NCBI GenBank assembly: GCA_037318855.1
Contig: CP134874.1
Location: 1,302,598 to 1,366,597 of the forward strand
Source of the DNA: Candidatus Sedimenticola sp. (ex Thyasira tokunagai)
GTDB taxonomy: Bacteria; Pseudomonadota; Gammaproteobacteria; Chromatiales; Chromatiaceae
Reading direction: 5' to 3'
DNA length: 64,000 nt
Shown piece after piece: positions 25,661 to 33,731 of the stretch. The notes beneath the pieces are model-generated. The model made no database searches. It saw nothing but the letters and a program-made list of their open reading frames with translations, and had not been told where the DNA came from. The position numbers and the translations under genes were made by a program. Numbering within the stretch: position 1 is the first letter of the stretch; each line of letters begins with the position of its first letter.

Positions 25661-26428
25661 TTAATCACACTCATCCTCAGGATCATCATCGTCGTCATGA
25701 CAGGAGGGAAAGAGATTACGGCGTCGGTATACCTCTTTACACTTCTTTGATGTGTCGCTCGGCCGGGTTATATCCTGGATAAGACGTAGCTCTTCTGTCT
25801 CCATATTCAGTAGTTGCTTTGCCGGAGCGCAACCTTTTCCATTATTACACTCATCGTCGGCACCACAGACCCGCTTGACGAGATGCTGGCATGGGGTTTT
25901 CTTACCACTACTGATAGTGCGTTCACATGGAGTGAAAAAATCCTCCTGCTTCAGCGCGTTAGTGCATTGACCGAAACTTTCTCCCGGACTGCCTCTCCAG
26001 GCATCCTCTCTCTCCAGTTGCACAAGTTGACGTGCCGGGGAGCAGGCGGGGCTCTGGCTGCAGGCGCCATTGAAGCCACACACCTTCACCATCAATTTCA
26101 TGCATGGAGAGACGGCCATGGAAGGAGAAGTTTCAATCTTCTCTGTTGTTTCATTTGCCGGCATCGTCTCTGTTTGTTTCGTATCGGCACCACTGATTGC
26201 GATGCCGTCACGGATAATCACAACCGACCCATCTTTGAGTCGGTGGGTTCCATCCCAGAGTGGTGTCGAGCCGCCGTCTGTGTGTCTTACCGCTTTACCT
26301 GTTGTCGGATCGACAGTTACCGATGAACCGTCATTAAGGCCGGTAGTACCACCCTGTGCGAGCGCGGGTGTGATCAGAATCACCAATAGCGCGAATTTGA
26401 TGGGATTGATGTTAATCCAGTATGGCAT
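25661..26428 (-). CDS. Secreted cysteine-rich hypothetical protein
   Basis: 255 residues with an N-terminal hydrophobic signal (FALLVILITPALA). A Gly/Thr-rich segment with DGSSVTVDPTTGKAVRHTDG and DGTHRLKDGSVVIIRDG follows, then two similar cysteine modules (PCMKLMVKVCGFNGAC...CSPARQL and PCQHLVKRVCGADDEC...CAPAKQL). It ends in an Asp-rich tail. Probably periplasmic or exported, with paired disulfides. The family is not recognised. It sits 18 bases downstream of hemH on the same strand. The intron A copy ends 11 bases past its stop. Confidence 0.75.
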   Translation of the reverse strand: MPYWININPIKFALLVILITPALAQGGTTGLNDGSSVTVDPTTGKAVRHTDGGSTPLWDGTHRLKDGSVVIIRDGIAISGADTKQTETMPANETTEKIETSPSMAVSPCMKLMVKVCGFNGACSQSPACSPARQLVQLEREDAWRGSPGESFGQCTNALKQEDFFTPCERTISSGKKTPCQHLVKRVCGADDECNNGKGCAPAKQLLNMETEELRLIQDITRPSDTSKKCKEVYRRRNLFPSCHDDDDDPEDECD

Positions 26429-26446
26429 GCTGTTTCTCGCCGGTAG

Positions 26447-27493
26447 TTATTTGGGTAGGTCGGTGGCGGCTGCTTTACTCTGACCACCACAGCTGCTCAC
26501 TACCAGATTAGTCATAAGTTCAACATGACTTATAGCATCATTTAGAGCAGGTATGTACTGATACTCTTCACCTCCTGCCGAAAGGAAGTAGTTGCAGTTC
26601 TCTTCACCGATCTCTTCGAGTGTTTCCAGACAGTCAGCTGAGAAACCCGGACAGATTACCTGGACACTTTTTACCCCCTCTTGTCCCCACAGTTTCAATG
26701 TTTCATCAGTATAGGGTTTGATCCACTCCTGTCGTCCCATACGCGATTGAAAGGTGATTGCCCACTCCTTTTCATCAAGATTAAGTGCCTGTGCCAGCTT
26801 TGTTGCCGTTACTTTGCACTCTTGCGGGTAGGGGTCGCCACCATCGGCATATGATTGGGGAATGCCGTGGAATGAAATCAGCAGCCTCTCTGCCCGCCCC
26901 TGCTTCTGCCAGGCACTACGGACACTCTCAGCCAGTGCCTTAATATACTGATTATTATCGAAATAGTGATTAATGAAGCGTAATTCAGGAATCCAGCGCC
27001 AGCCTTGAAGTGTTTGGCTGACGGCATCAAAGGTCGATGCTGTGGTAGTTGCAGAATATTGAGGATAAAGGGGCAGGATCAGCACCCTACGGGCGTTGGC
27101 TCTCCTCAGCGCTTCGAGCCCCTGGGCTATAGAAGGCGAGCCATAACGCATGGCCAGCACCACCTTGGCAGGGCCGTCCATCTGTTGCTCCAGTGCCGAT
27201 TGCAGAGCAGTCGCCTGTCTCTGTGAAATCGTCAGTAGTGGCGAGCCCTCATCTGTCCAGACTTTGCGGTATGCAGCGGCGGAGTGTTTTGGACGAGTGC
27301 GCAGAATTATGCCGTTGAGAATCAACCACCAGAGCCATCGTGGTGTCTCCACCACTCTTGGATCCCAGAGGAACTCTTTTAGATAGCGGCGTACATCAGC
27401 GGTGGTAGCAGCATCCGGGGTGCCAAGGTTGGTAAGCAGAATGCCGGTGCATGGGGCTGACGTATCGTCGGGTGCAGCTCCTTGGTAGTTCAT
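26447..27493 (-). CDS. hemH: Ferrochelatase HemH
   Basis: 348 residues, full length. Typical blocks: GILLTNLGTPDA, YLKEFLWDPRVVE, VLILPLYPQYSATTTAS, and LLISFHGIPQSYADGGDPY with the metal-binding His. WAITFQSRMGRQEWIKPYT and VQVICPGFSADCLETLEEI follow, with the catalytic Glu. It inserts Fe2+ into protoporphyrin IX, the last step of haem synthesis, at the inner membrane. A short serine/alanine tail extends past the usual end. Confidence 0.96.
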   Translation of the reverse strand: MNYQGAAPDDTSAPCTGILLTNLGTPDAATTADVRRYLKEFLWDPRVVETPRWLWWLILNGIILRTRPKHSAAAYRKVWTDEGSPLLTISQRQATALQSALEQQMDGPAKVVLAMRYGSPSIAQGLEALRRANARRVLILPLYPQYSATTTASTFDAVSQTLQGWRWIPELRFINHYFDNNQYIKALAESVRSAWQKQGRAERLLISFHGIPQSYADGGDPYPQECKVTATKLAQALNLDEKEWAITFQSRMGRQEWIKPYTDETLKLWGQEGVKSVQVICPGFSADCLETLEEIGEENCNYFLSAGGEEYQYIPALNDAISHVELMTNLVVSSCGGQSKAAATDLPK

Positions 27494-27645
27494 GGGTGCC
27501 TGTTTCTCTCCCGGTTTCTCAGTTAGTGCCTATGAAAGGGCCATATTGTCCCATTTGCTCTGCTACTGGCAATGAAAAAATCACCTGAAATAAAAGTTAC
27601 CTAAGCAAGGTCTCTTTACGTAACAACTTTTTGTATTGGTGAGCC

Positions 27646-28641
27646 ATGAAAAAAAACCTCCTTTTTGCTCTCTTCACACTCCTGGTAATGCCGCTCACTG
27701 TAGTGGCGGCTGGCGGGCGTGTAATTGCCGGCGATGGAGTAGAGGTGTCTGTCTTTGTTTCCGGGAGTGGGATAACAAGCATCGATTTGACCACCGGGAA
27801 TACCCGTTGGCGGGTGCTGGCTGACCGGCAGTTTCATGAGCCGGTGTTGGCCGGTGGACAGTTGCTTGCCGCCGGTAGTACCGGACTTTATGCCATTGAT
27901 CCGAGCAGTGGTGAAATTGGCTGGATGTTGGCCGATGGCACCCATTTTTTTCCGCCGGTAGTGGTTGGCGGTGAGGTGTTTGTTACCAATCAGAGTGGCA
28001 TGGTCCGCTCAGTTGATCTCGGGACTGGAGAGCCGCGTTGGCAACGTTTGTTGGGTGATGGTTGGCTCTATCCGCCTGCGGTTATCGGTAGCCTGCTGAT
28101 TACCGGCGGTCAGTCCGCGCAACTCCGGGCGCTGGACCGGCGAACAGGTGAAATTGTCTGGCAGAAGCACATTGGACAGGAGTTGGTCTACAGCCCGGTC
28201 GTCGTGGGTAATGGACGGGTAGTTGTTACTACTTTCAGTGGTGAAGTGACAGCGCTGAATGCTGCAAGTGGGGAGGCGCTGTGGAGCCGACGGTTTCCCA
28301 GTCCCTCCTTGTCACCGGTGCTGATCGATGGGCGACTTGTCATCGGCAGTCTGGGCGGTGTGCTTCGGGCGATAGATCCGGTCAATGGCAAGTTGATCTG
28401 GAGGCGAAAGCTGGAGAGTCGCCTGATCGCCCCTGTGCAGGGGGTGGGCGGACGTCTATTGGCACTCACCAACGACAGTCACTATCACATTGTAGATAGC
28501 GGTAGCGGCCAAGTGATTAGCCGTGGTCTGGTGAGTGGTGAGATGGTAGGTGGCCTCTTGTTATCACCGACAGTAGGTAGGATTGTCACCTCTGGTCGAG
28601 AGGGTGATTTGCATTTATCAGAGATACATACCGGTATTTAA
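27646..28641 (+). CDS. PQQ-like beta-propeller repeat protein (exported)
   Basis: 331 residues with a signal peptide (FALFTLLVMPLTVVAA). Seven or so tandem beta-propeller blades follow, each with the pattern LD-x3-G-x4-W (DLTTGNTRWRVL, DPSSGEIGWML, DRRTGEIVWQKH, NAASGEALWSRR, DPVNGKLIWRRK). The fold resembles BamB and PQQ dehydrogenases, but neither catalytic residues nor a lipoprotein cysteine are visible. A scaffold or binding role in the periplasm is likely. The next gene is a c-type cytochrome. Confidence 0.85.
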   Translation: MKKNLLFALFTLLVMPLTVVAAGGRVIAGDGVEVSVFVSGSGITSIDLTTGNTRWRVLADRQFHEPVLAGGQLLAAGSTGLYAIDPSSGEIGWMLADGTHFFPPVVVGGEVFVTNQSGMVRSVDLGTGEPRWQRLLGDGWLYPPAVIGSLLITGGQSAQLRALDRRTGEIVWQKHIGQELVYSPVVVGNGRVVVTTFSGEVTALNAASGEALWSRRFPSPSLSPVLIDGRLVIGSLGGVLRAIDPVNGKLIWRRKLESRLIAPVQGVGGRLLALTNDSHYHIVDSGSGQVISRGLVSGEMVGGLLLSPTVGRIVTSGREGDLHLSEIHTGI

Positions 28642-28647
28642 GGAAGC

Positions 28648-28797
28648 TCTGAACAAGTCATGACCGATTGCCTTGCACTCAGTAGACGCAATATCTGTGT
28701 TGAAAATCTTGCTAATAGCCTGCTATTAGCCGCGATCTTCGCCTTGATCTTGCGCCTCCTGAGCACAATTCAATTCGGCCAGACTTATTCAGGAACG
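28648..28797. repeat. MITE-like intergenic repeat
   Basis: About 150 bases with near-perfect inverted ends (ctgaacaagtc / gacttattcag). The interior is itself hairpin-rich (gcctgctattagccgcgatc). There is no coding frame. A related but diverged sequence lies at 32,815-32,968, and a short match (tctgaacaggg...gtgcaaggcaa) near 945-975. It is probably a dispersed non-autonomous repeat of this genome. Confidence 0.65.
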
Positions 28798-28835
28798 CCA
28801 TAACATAGTGAAAAAGATAGATTAAGGAGAGGAGT

Positions 28836-29369
28836 ATGAAGATGAATTTATTGATGGTTGCAGGAGTTGTCGGCATGGTGACAACGATGGGGGCTTCGGC
28901 CGCAGCAGCACCCTTTGGTGGCGCTGATGATGTTGCCTACGCCAACAAGCTTTGGAAAGCGATGGAGAAGAGCCACTATGTGGGTAGTGAGGCGATTATG
29001 TCGACACCCTATACCGGTGTGCACCCTCATGGCGCCATCCTCGATACTATTGAGGGGCCTTTGGCAGTCGACGGCAGCGTCAACAAGGTGATGGTTAAGC
29101 GTAACTACGGTGGCGATGCTGTCACTAAACAGGCGGTTGCCGATGATCCGAAGAAGTGGCTGAAGGCGGTGACGGTGATGTATAAACGCCCCGGTTATGA
29201 TGCAGAGACCAAAGATTGGTTCTGGGTCAAGTATTCACCCGCTGGGATGGTTTTGAAAAATCCCAAGAATATGGCATTGGCAGGCAAGGTGGGAAAAGGT
29301 GGCAGTGCCGGCTGTGTCGCCTGTCATCAGGCGGCCCCCGGTGGCGACTTGGTGTTCAATCACGACTGA
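28836..29369 (+). CDS. Monohaem cytochrome c, cytochrome P460-like
   Basis: 177 residues with a Sec signal peptide (cleavage near SAAAAPFG) and a Shine-Dalgarno (ggagagg). The N-terminal domain has W-rich strands (DWFWVKYSPAGMVL). A single haem motif, C-V-A-C-H, lies near the C-terminus, followed by GGDLVF. This layout matches the cytochrome P460/c'-beta family. These bind NO or hydroxylamine-type ligands, but without a visible cross-linking Lys assignment no substrate can be claimed. Confidence 0.75.
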   Translation: MKMNLLMVAGVVGMVTTMGASAAAAPFGGADDVAYANKLWKAMEKSHYVGSEAIMSTPYTGVHPHGAILDTIEGPLAVDGSVNKVMVKRNYGGDAVTKQAVADDPKKWLKAVTVMYKRPGYDAETKDWFWVKYSPAGMVLKNPKNMALAGKVGKGGSAGCVACHQAAPGGDLVFNHD

Positions 29370-29403
29370 TCTCCAAGCTGTTATTAACCCGGCACCGTAA
29401 CAT

Positions 29404-29448
29404 GCCGCTATACAGCGCCTATTCTGAGGGTGTTGTATAGCGGCGTTT
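29404..29448 (+). terminator. Intrinsic terminator after the cytochrome gene
   Basis: Perfect 11-base arms (gccgctataca at 29,404 and tgtatagcggc at 29,434) with a 19-base loop, followed by gtttt. Confidence 0.85.
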
Positions 29449-29502
29449 TGCGTGTGGCATCATCTGATAGAATAATCTGGTGGGCCATACGGTCTGCAGC
29501 AG

Positions 29503-29637
29503 ATGGACTCCTTCAATACACCGAGTAACTTACAGAGAACCATTCATGGCTTTGACAGCCCAATACCATGTAGTGACGCTAATGAGTGGAGGCGTATTAG
29601 GCAGTGGCTGCTCAATCGTGAGGGGAGCGCGCTGTGA
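29503..29637 (+). CDS. Possible small ORF coupled to xerD
   Basis: 44 codons from an ATG at 29,503, starting MDSFNTPSNLQRTIHGFDSP and ending RQWLLNREGSAL. The TGA overlaps the xerD GTG start by four bases (gtga), as in translationally coupled genes. The ribosome site is weak (gcagcag) and no family is recognised. The overlap is the only real support. Confidence 0.35.
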   Translation: MDSFNTPSNLQRTIHGFDSPIPCSDANEWRRIRQWLLNREGSAL

Positions 29638-30527
29638 GCAGTGATCCGATAGTCGAGCAGTTTGCCGATGCGCTGTGGATGGAACGGGGGCTCAGCCGTA
29701 ACACCCTCAGTGCCTATCAATCGGATCTCAATCATCTCTCACACTGGCTTGAGGCGAACCGGGAACGGAAGTTATTGAATGCCCGGCGTGAGGATCTTCT
29801 CGACTATCTCGTGGTCAGATCAACCGAGGGCAAAAAAGCACGTTCGACGGCGCGTATGCTCTCCTGCGTACGGCAGTTCTACCAACATGCGGTACGTGAG
29901 GGATGGGTTAAGGTTGATCCTTCTGCGCAGATAGAGGCTCCCAAGCTGGGCAGGTCTCTGCCGAAATCTCTTACCGAAGAGGAGGTGGAGGCGCTGCTGG
30001 AGGCACCTGATGTGGACGATCCTGAAGGTTTTCGTGATCGTGCCATGTTGGAGGTGCTTTACGCCACAGGACTGCGGGTGTCAGAGCTGGTGGGGCTGCG
30101 GCTGGAGCAGGTGAGTCTCAATCAGGGCGTGGTGCGGGTGATCGGCAAGGGCGGCAAGGAGCGTCTGGTACCCTTGGGTGATGAAGCGGTCTCCTGGATG
30201 ACGAGTTTTCTCAGTAGTGGCCGACAGGATCTTTTGAAAGGGCGGTTGTGTGCAGATTTTTTCCCTACACGCCGTGGGGCGGCGATGACTCGTCAGGCGT
30301 TCTGGTACCGGATCAAAAAACACGCTACAACCGCCAACATCACCAAACACCTCTCCCCACACACTCTGCGACACGCCTTTGCCACTCATCTACTCAACCA
30401 TGGCGCCGACCTGCGGGTGGTACAGATGCTGTTGGGTCACAGTGATCTTTCTACTACTCAGATCTACACTCACGTTGCACATGAGCGGCTGAAGGGGCTG
30501 CACGCTGCTCACCATCCGCGTGGATAG
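29634..30527 (+). CDS. xerD: Tyrosine recombinase XerD
   Basis: 297 residues from a GTG start, typical length. A SAM-like N-terminal core-binding domain (1-90) is followed by the catalytic domain. It carries Arg in ATGLRVSEL, Lys in GKGGKERLVPLG, the His-x-x-Arg box HTLRHAFATHLLNHGAD, His in LLGHSDLSTTQ, and the nucleophile in IYTHV. With XerC it resolves chromosome dimers at dif. It is a core gene here, not an island integrase. Confidence 0.95.
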   Translation: MSSDPIVEQFADALWMERGLSRNTLSAYQSDLNHLSHWLEANRERKLLNARREDLLDYLVVRSTEGKKARSTARMLSCVRQFYQHAVREGWVKVDPSAQIEAPKLGRSLPKSLTEEEVEALLEAPDVDDPEGFRDRAMLEVLYATGLRVSELVGLRLEQVSLNQGVVRVIGKGGKERLVPLGDEAVSWMTSFLSSGRQDLLKGRLCADFFPTRRGAAMTRQAFWYRIKKHATTANITKHLSPHTLRHAFATHLLNHGADLRVVQMLLGHSDLSTTQIYTHVAHERLKGLHAAHHPRG

Positions 30528-30670
30528 TGAGTCAGTAAGATGGCAAATTTGCGCTGTAGAGAGGATTGATAAGAAGTTATGGGATAGTAATGATCCCAAT
30601 GTTTTCACAACCACATCTGCGTTATGCTTCTGCTAATTAGCTTAAACTTGTGAGATAGGAGCAACCAACC

Positions 30671-31153
30671 ATGCCGTCTTTCGACATCGTTTCCGAGGTG
30701 GACCTGCAAGAGGTGCGCAATGCAGTGGATCAGGCCAACCGTGAGGTGGGGACCCGCTTCGACTTTAAGGGCGTAAATGCAGGTTATGAGCAGAATGGTG
30801 CCGAACTTACTCTAAAGGCGGAGCAGGAGTTTCAGCTTGGTCAGATGATGGACATCCTCCGCCAGAAGCTGGCTAAACGGAAAGTTGATATTGGCTGCAT
30901 GGAGTTAAAGACCCCTGATTGCAGTCTCAATTCCGCACGCCAGCAGGTGGTTATCCAACAGGGTATAGAGGCGGATATTGCCCGTAAGATGGTGAAGATT
31001 ATCAAAGGTAGCAAGGTCAAGGTACAGGCGCAGATCCAGGGGGATCAGTTGCGGGTTACCGGCAAGAAGCGGGACGACCTTCAGAAGGTGATGGCGCTGC
31101 TCAGAGACGATGATTTTGGTCTGCCCCTACAGTTCAATAATTTCAGAGACTGA
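30671..31153 (+). CDS. yajQ: YajQ family nucleotide-binding protein
   Basis: 160 residues, full length. Diagnostic start [20 protein letters not shown] and GTRFDFKG, then [34 protein letters not shown]. YajQ proteins bind cyclic di-GMP in some bacteria and act as transcriptional co-regulators. The ribosome site is taggagc. The stop overlaps the next start (tgatg), so the DsbC-like gene is translationally coupled. Confidence 0.95.
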   Translation: MPSFDIVSEVDLQEVRNAVDQANREVGTRFDFKGVNAGYEQNGAELTLKAEQEFQLGQMMDILRQKLAKRKVDIGCMELKTPDCSLNSARQQVVIQQGIEADIARKMVKIIKGSKVKVQAQIQGDQLRVTGKKRDDLQKVMALLRDDDFGLPLQFNNFRD

Positions 31154-31890
31154 TGGTTTTGCTCCGTACACTCCCGGTTTGTGGGTTATTTTTTCTGCTA
31201 TCACTGCTTGTCGTTTCCTCTATTGCTGCTGCTGAAATACAGAATGAGAAGATTGAACGGATCCGTCAAAGCCTGACTCTACTGTTGCCGGGAGTCCAGC
31301 TGGAGAGTGTCGTTGCAGCACCAATTCCCGGCATGTATGAAGTGGTGATTGGCACGCGCATAGCCTATGTCTCAGAAGATGGCCGGTACCTCATTGAAGG
31401 CAGCATTACTGATCTGGAGAGTCGGCAGAATCTCACTGAACCACGAATCAGAGCGGCCAGGCTCGATCTTGTCAAGAAGATCGGCGAGGCCAACATGCTG
31501 ATCTACCCAGCCCCGGAGTTGAGACACAAGGTGACGGTTTTTACCGATATCGATAGCGGTCACGGTAGAAAAATGCATAGAGAAATTGCTGACTATGCGG
31601 CCCAGGGTATCGAACTGCGCTATCTCTTTTTTCCAAGAGCCGGGGTCAACAGTCTCTCTTTTAGAAAGACGGTTGCTATTTGGTGTGCTGATGACACGAA
31701 AAGCACCATGGCGGCTGCCGCACGTGGAGCAAAGGTCCCAGTGAAAGAGTGTGATAATCCAATACTTAGCCATATGCGGCTGGGTGAGATGATGGGTGTG
31801 ACTGGAACGCCAGTTCTACTATTGGAGAGTGGCGAGATGATTCCTGCCTATGTGCCGGCCAAGGAACTCGCTCAGATTCTTAACAAGTAA
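31153..31890 (+). CDS. DsbC-like periplasmic protein lacking the CXXC active site
   Basis: 245 residues with a signal peptide (to about 27), a DsbC N-terminal dimerisation domain, and a thioredoxin-fold domain. The fold follows DsbC closely: VTVFTDID, YAAQGIELRYLFFPRAG, AIWCADD, VKECDNPI, GVTGTPVLLLESG with the cis-Pro. The catalytic C-x-x-C is replaced by S135-G136-H137-G138, while the second structural cysteine pair (Cys in WCADD and KECDN) is kept. It cannot isomerise disulfides in the usual way. It may be a chaperone or a repurposed binding protein. Confidence 0.85.
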   Translation: MVLLRTLPVCGLFFLLSLLVVSSIAAAEIQNEKIERIRQSLTLLLPGVQLESVVAAPIPGMYEVVIGTRIAYVSEDGRYLIEGSITDLESRQNLTEPRIRAARLDLVKKIGEANMLIYPAPELRHKVTVFTDIDSGHGRKMHREIADYAAQGIELRYLFFPRAGVNSLSFRKTVAIWCADDTKSTMAAAARGAKVPVKECDNPILSHMRLGEMMGVTGTPVLLLESGEMIPAYVPAKELAQILNK

Positions 31891-32048
31891 ACCTCTGACA
31901 TTTCATTTCTTTGTATAAGGAAAATCTCCTTTGAAACGTGAACCAGTTGGTATTTATTTTCATTCAGAATGGGGCACAATAAATCGCTCAAGCTTTAGTG
32001 AAACGGCGCGGCTGAGCAAGTGTCGCCTGATGGCTGATTAATCCCAGT

Positions 32049-32795
32049 ATGAGCTTAATGTCCATTGAGGTTGTATCTCGTACAGACAGAGGCTTAGTCA
32101 GGAAAGGAAATGAAGACAGCCTGGCGCTTTTTCCTCAATCTGGCCTGGTGATTTTGGCTGACGGCATGGGCGGTTATAGTGCTGGAGAGGTGGCCAGTGG
32201 CCTGGCGACTGAGACTGTGGCTGCTCAACTGCTGGCTGATTTTCATGATGGATTAAATGTCACTGGCGAACAGGTGACGGCGGCGGTGATGGCGGCGAAC
32301 AGGGTGGTTGTCGATAGCGCGGAGCAGGTGCCTGAGTGGCAAGGGATGGGTACCACTCTGCTGTTGGGTTGTTTCCATGGTGGACGGGTCACTTATGCTC
32401 ATATTGGGGATTCGCGCCTTTACCGCTATAGAGCGGGGCGGCTGGAGAGCCTTACACAAGACCATACGCTTATCCAGCGTCTGATCGATGATGGTGTTTT
32501 TGCTTCTCATGAAGAGGGCAAGGCGGCCGGTGTCAACACCAATGCGCTCCTCCGAGGGGTTGGGATTGGTGAGGTTCTTGAGGTTGAGGTGGCGGAAGAT
32601 GTAGTCGAAGAGGGTGACCTCTTTCTCTTCTGCTCAGATGGTTTGAGCAATATGGTCCCGGATGCTCTCATAGAAACGACAATGGGAGCGTCTGATGGAG
32701 AGATTGAGGTGGCCGCAGACAGATTGCTCTCTCTGGCTTTGGAAAATGGGGGCCTGGATAATATTTCTCTGGTATTGGTGCGTCCTAAACAATGA
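32049..32795 (+). CDS. PP2C-family Ser/Thr protein phosphatase (Stp/PrpC type)
   Basis: 248 residues. Conserved metal-binding motifs in order: TDRGLVRKGNEDS, LADGMGGYSAGEVAS, MGTTLLL, AHIGDSRLYRYR, TQDHTL, LFCSDGLSNMV, and DNISLVLVR. It removes phosphate from Ser/Thr residues in a Mn/Mg-dependent reaction. The FHA protein gene follows after an intergenic repeat, so the two may form a phospho-signalling pair. No cognate kinase is seen in the window. The second Met (32,058) is an alternative start. Confidence 0.93.
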   Translation: MSLMSIEVVSRTDRGLVRKGNEDSLALFPQSGLVILADGMGGYSAGEVASGLATETVAAQLLADFHDGLNVTGEQVTAAVMAANRVVVDSAEQVPEWQGMGTTLLLGCFHGGRVTYAHIGDSRLYRYRAGRLESLTQDHTLIQRLIDDGVFASHEEGKAAGVNTNALLRGVGIGEVLEVEVAEDVVEEGDLFLFCSDGLSNMVPDALIETTMGASDGEIEVAADRLLSLALENGGLDNISLVLVRPKQ

Positions 32796-32814
32796 CGTAT
32801 GAACTGGGGAGCCT

Positions 32815-32968
32815 CTGATTAAGTCTGGTTAGATTTAGGCTGAGATAAAATTGTTCCAATTTGGTTCGAAGTGAGCGGCAATAGCCACTCTATTATTACG
32901 ATCTTCGGAGTGAATTGGGGCGATTTTAGCCAGCGTAAAGCAATCATGATTTGATCAGAGTCTCCCTA
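32815..32968. repeat. MITE-like intergenic repeat (diverged relative of 28,648)
   Basis: Inverted ends ctctgattaag and tttgatcagag enclose about 130 bases containing gcaatagccact and acgatcttcggag, which resemble the repeat at 28,648-28,797. No coding frame. It separates the phosphatase and FHA genes. Confidence 0.5.
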
Positions 32969-32996
32969 GCTCATGGAAAGTACGGTAGGAGGAAAG

Positions 32997-33686
32997 ATGG
33001 AAAAATTGGTGGTTTTGAAAGATGGGGTCTTGAGCAGGGAGGTGCCGATGGAGAAGACATCGATTTCGATCGGCCGAGATCCGGAGGCTTGCATCTCTTT
33101 GGATGATCCCTCAGTAAGCCGTCTTCATGCGCAGATAACCAAGATCTACACAGATTATTATGTGGAGGATCTGGAGAGTACCAACGGTACCCAGCTTAAC
33201 GGCAGGGCGATAAAAAAGCATATCCTGCGTGAAGGAGACCGCCTCTCTATCGGCAGCTACAAGTTGCGCTATGACAATGATGAGGCAGACAGCGAAGAGG
33301 ATGATATCGACAAGACGGTGTTGATACGGCCCGAGGCGCCGGCAAGATCACCTGCAGTCCCTGAGCGTACCCAGCGGAAACGACCTATGGTGATGCCAAA
33401 GACGGCACTGTTACGTTTTTTTCGTGGTCCACTGAAGGGTCAGCAGGATCAAATCACCCGCTCCCTCTATACCATCGGTAAGCCCGGGGCTGCGGTGGCG
33501 GTTATCGCCAGGCGTCCACAGGGGTTTTATCTACTCCACATCGGCGGCTCGTCACTACCAAAGGTCAACGATAAGGAGATCGAAGGCAGTGCTGGGGTAC
33601 AGCTCCATCACGGAGATGTTGTCGAAGTGGGGGAGTATCTCGCTGAGATTATTTTTGAGGAACTCTCACCGGTTTCGGCAGCGTAA
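32997..33686 (+). CDS. FHA-domain protein (tandem FHA)
   Basis: 229 residues from the ATG at 32,997, chosen for the ideal aggaggaaag before it; an ATG 24 bases earlier has none. The first FHA domain (about 5-95) has GRDPEACISLDD, SVSRLHAQI and ESTNGTQLNG, the phosphothreonine-binding loops. An acidic linker is followed by a second, weaker FHA-like half (about 135-225, HIGGSSLPKVNDKEI...LHHGDVVEVG). It probably reads phosphorylation controlled by the PP2C enzyme upstream. Confidence 0.9.
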   Translation: MEKLVVLKDGVLSREVPMEKTSISIGRDPEACISLDDPSVSRLHAQITKIYTDYYVEDLESTNGTQLNGRAIKKHILREGDRLSIGSYKLRYDNDEADSEEDDIDKTVLIRPEAPARSPAVPERTQRKRPMVMPKTALLRFFRGPLKGQQDQITRSLYTIGKPGAAVAVIARRPQGFYLLHIGGSSLPKVNDKEIEGSAGVQLHHGDVVEVGEYLAEIIFEELSPVSAA

Positions 33687-33731
33687 TTTTATTTGTCTCT
33701 ACCCGGCCTCTCCCGGAACCCCCTCTCTGAG

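Noticed and set aside
26005..26326. Forward-strand ORFs over the 25,661-26,428 gene
   Set aside because: The reverse frame has a signal peptide and paired cysteine modules. The forward frames are shadows without ribosome sites.
29634..30527. xerD as the integrase of an island
   Set aside because: It sits in conserved backbone far from both islands, has XerD length and motifs, and has no attachment repeats nearby.
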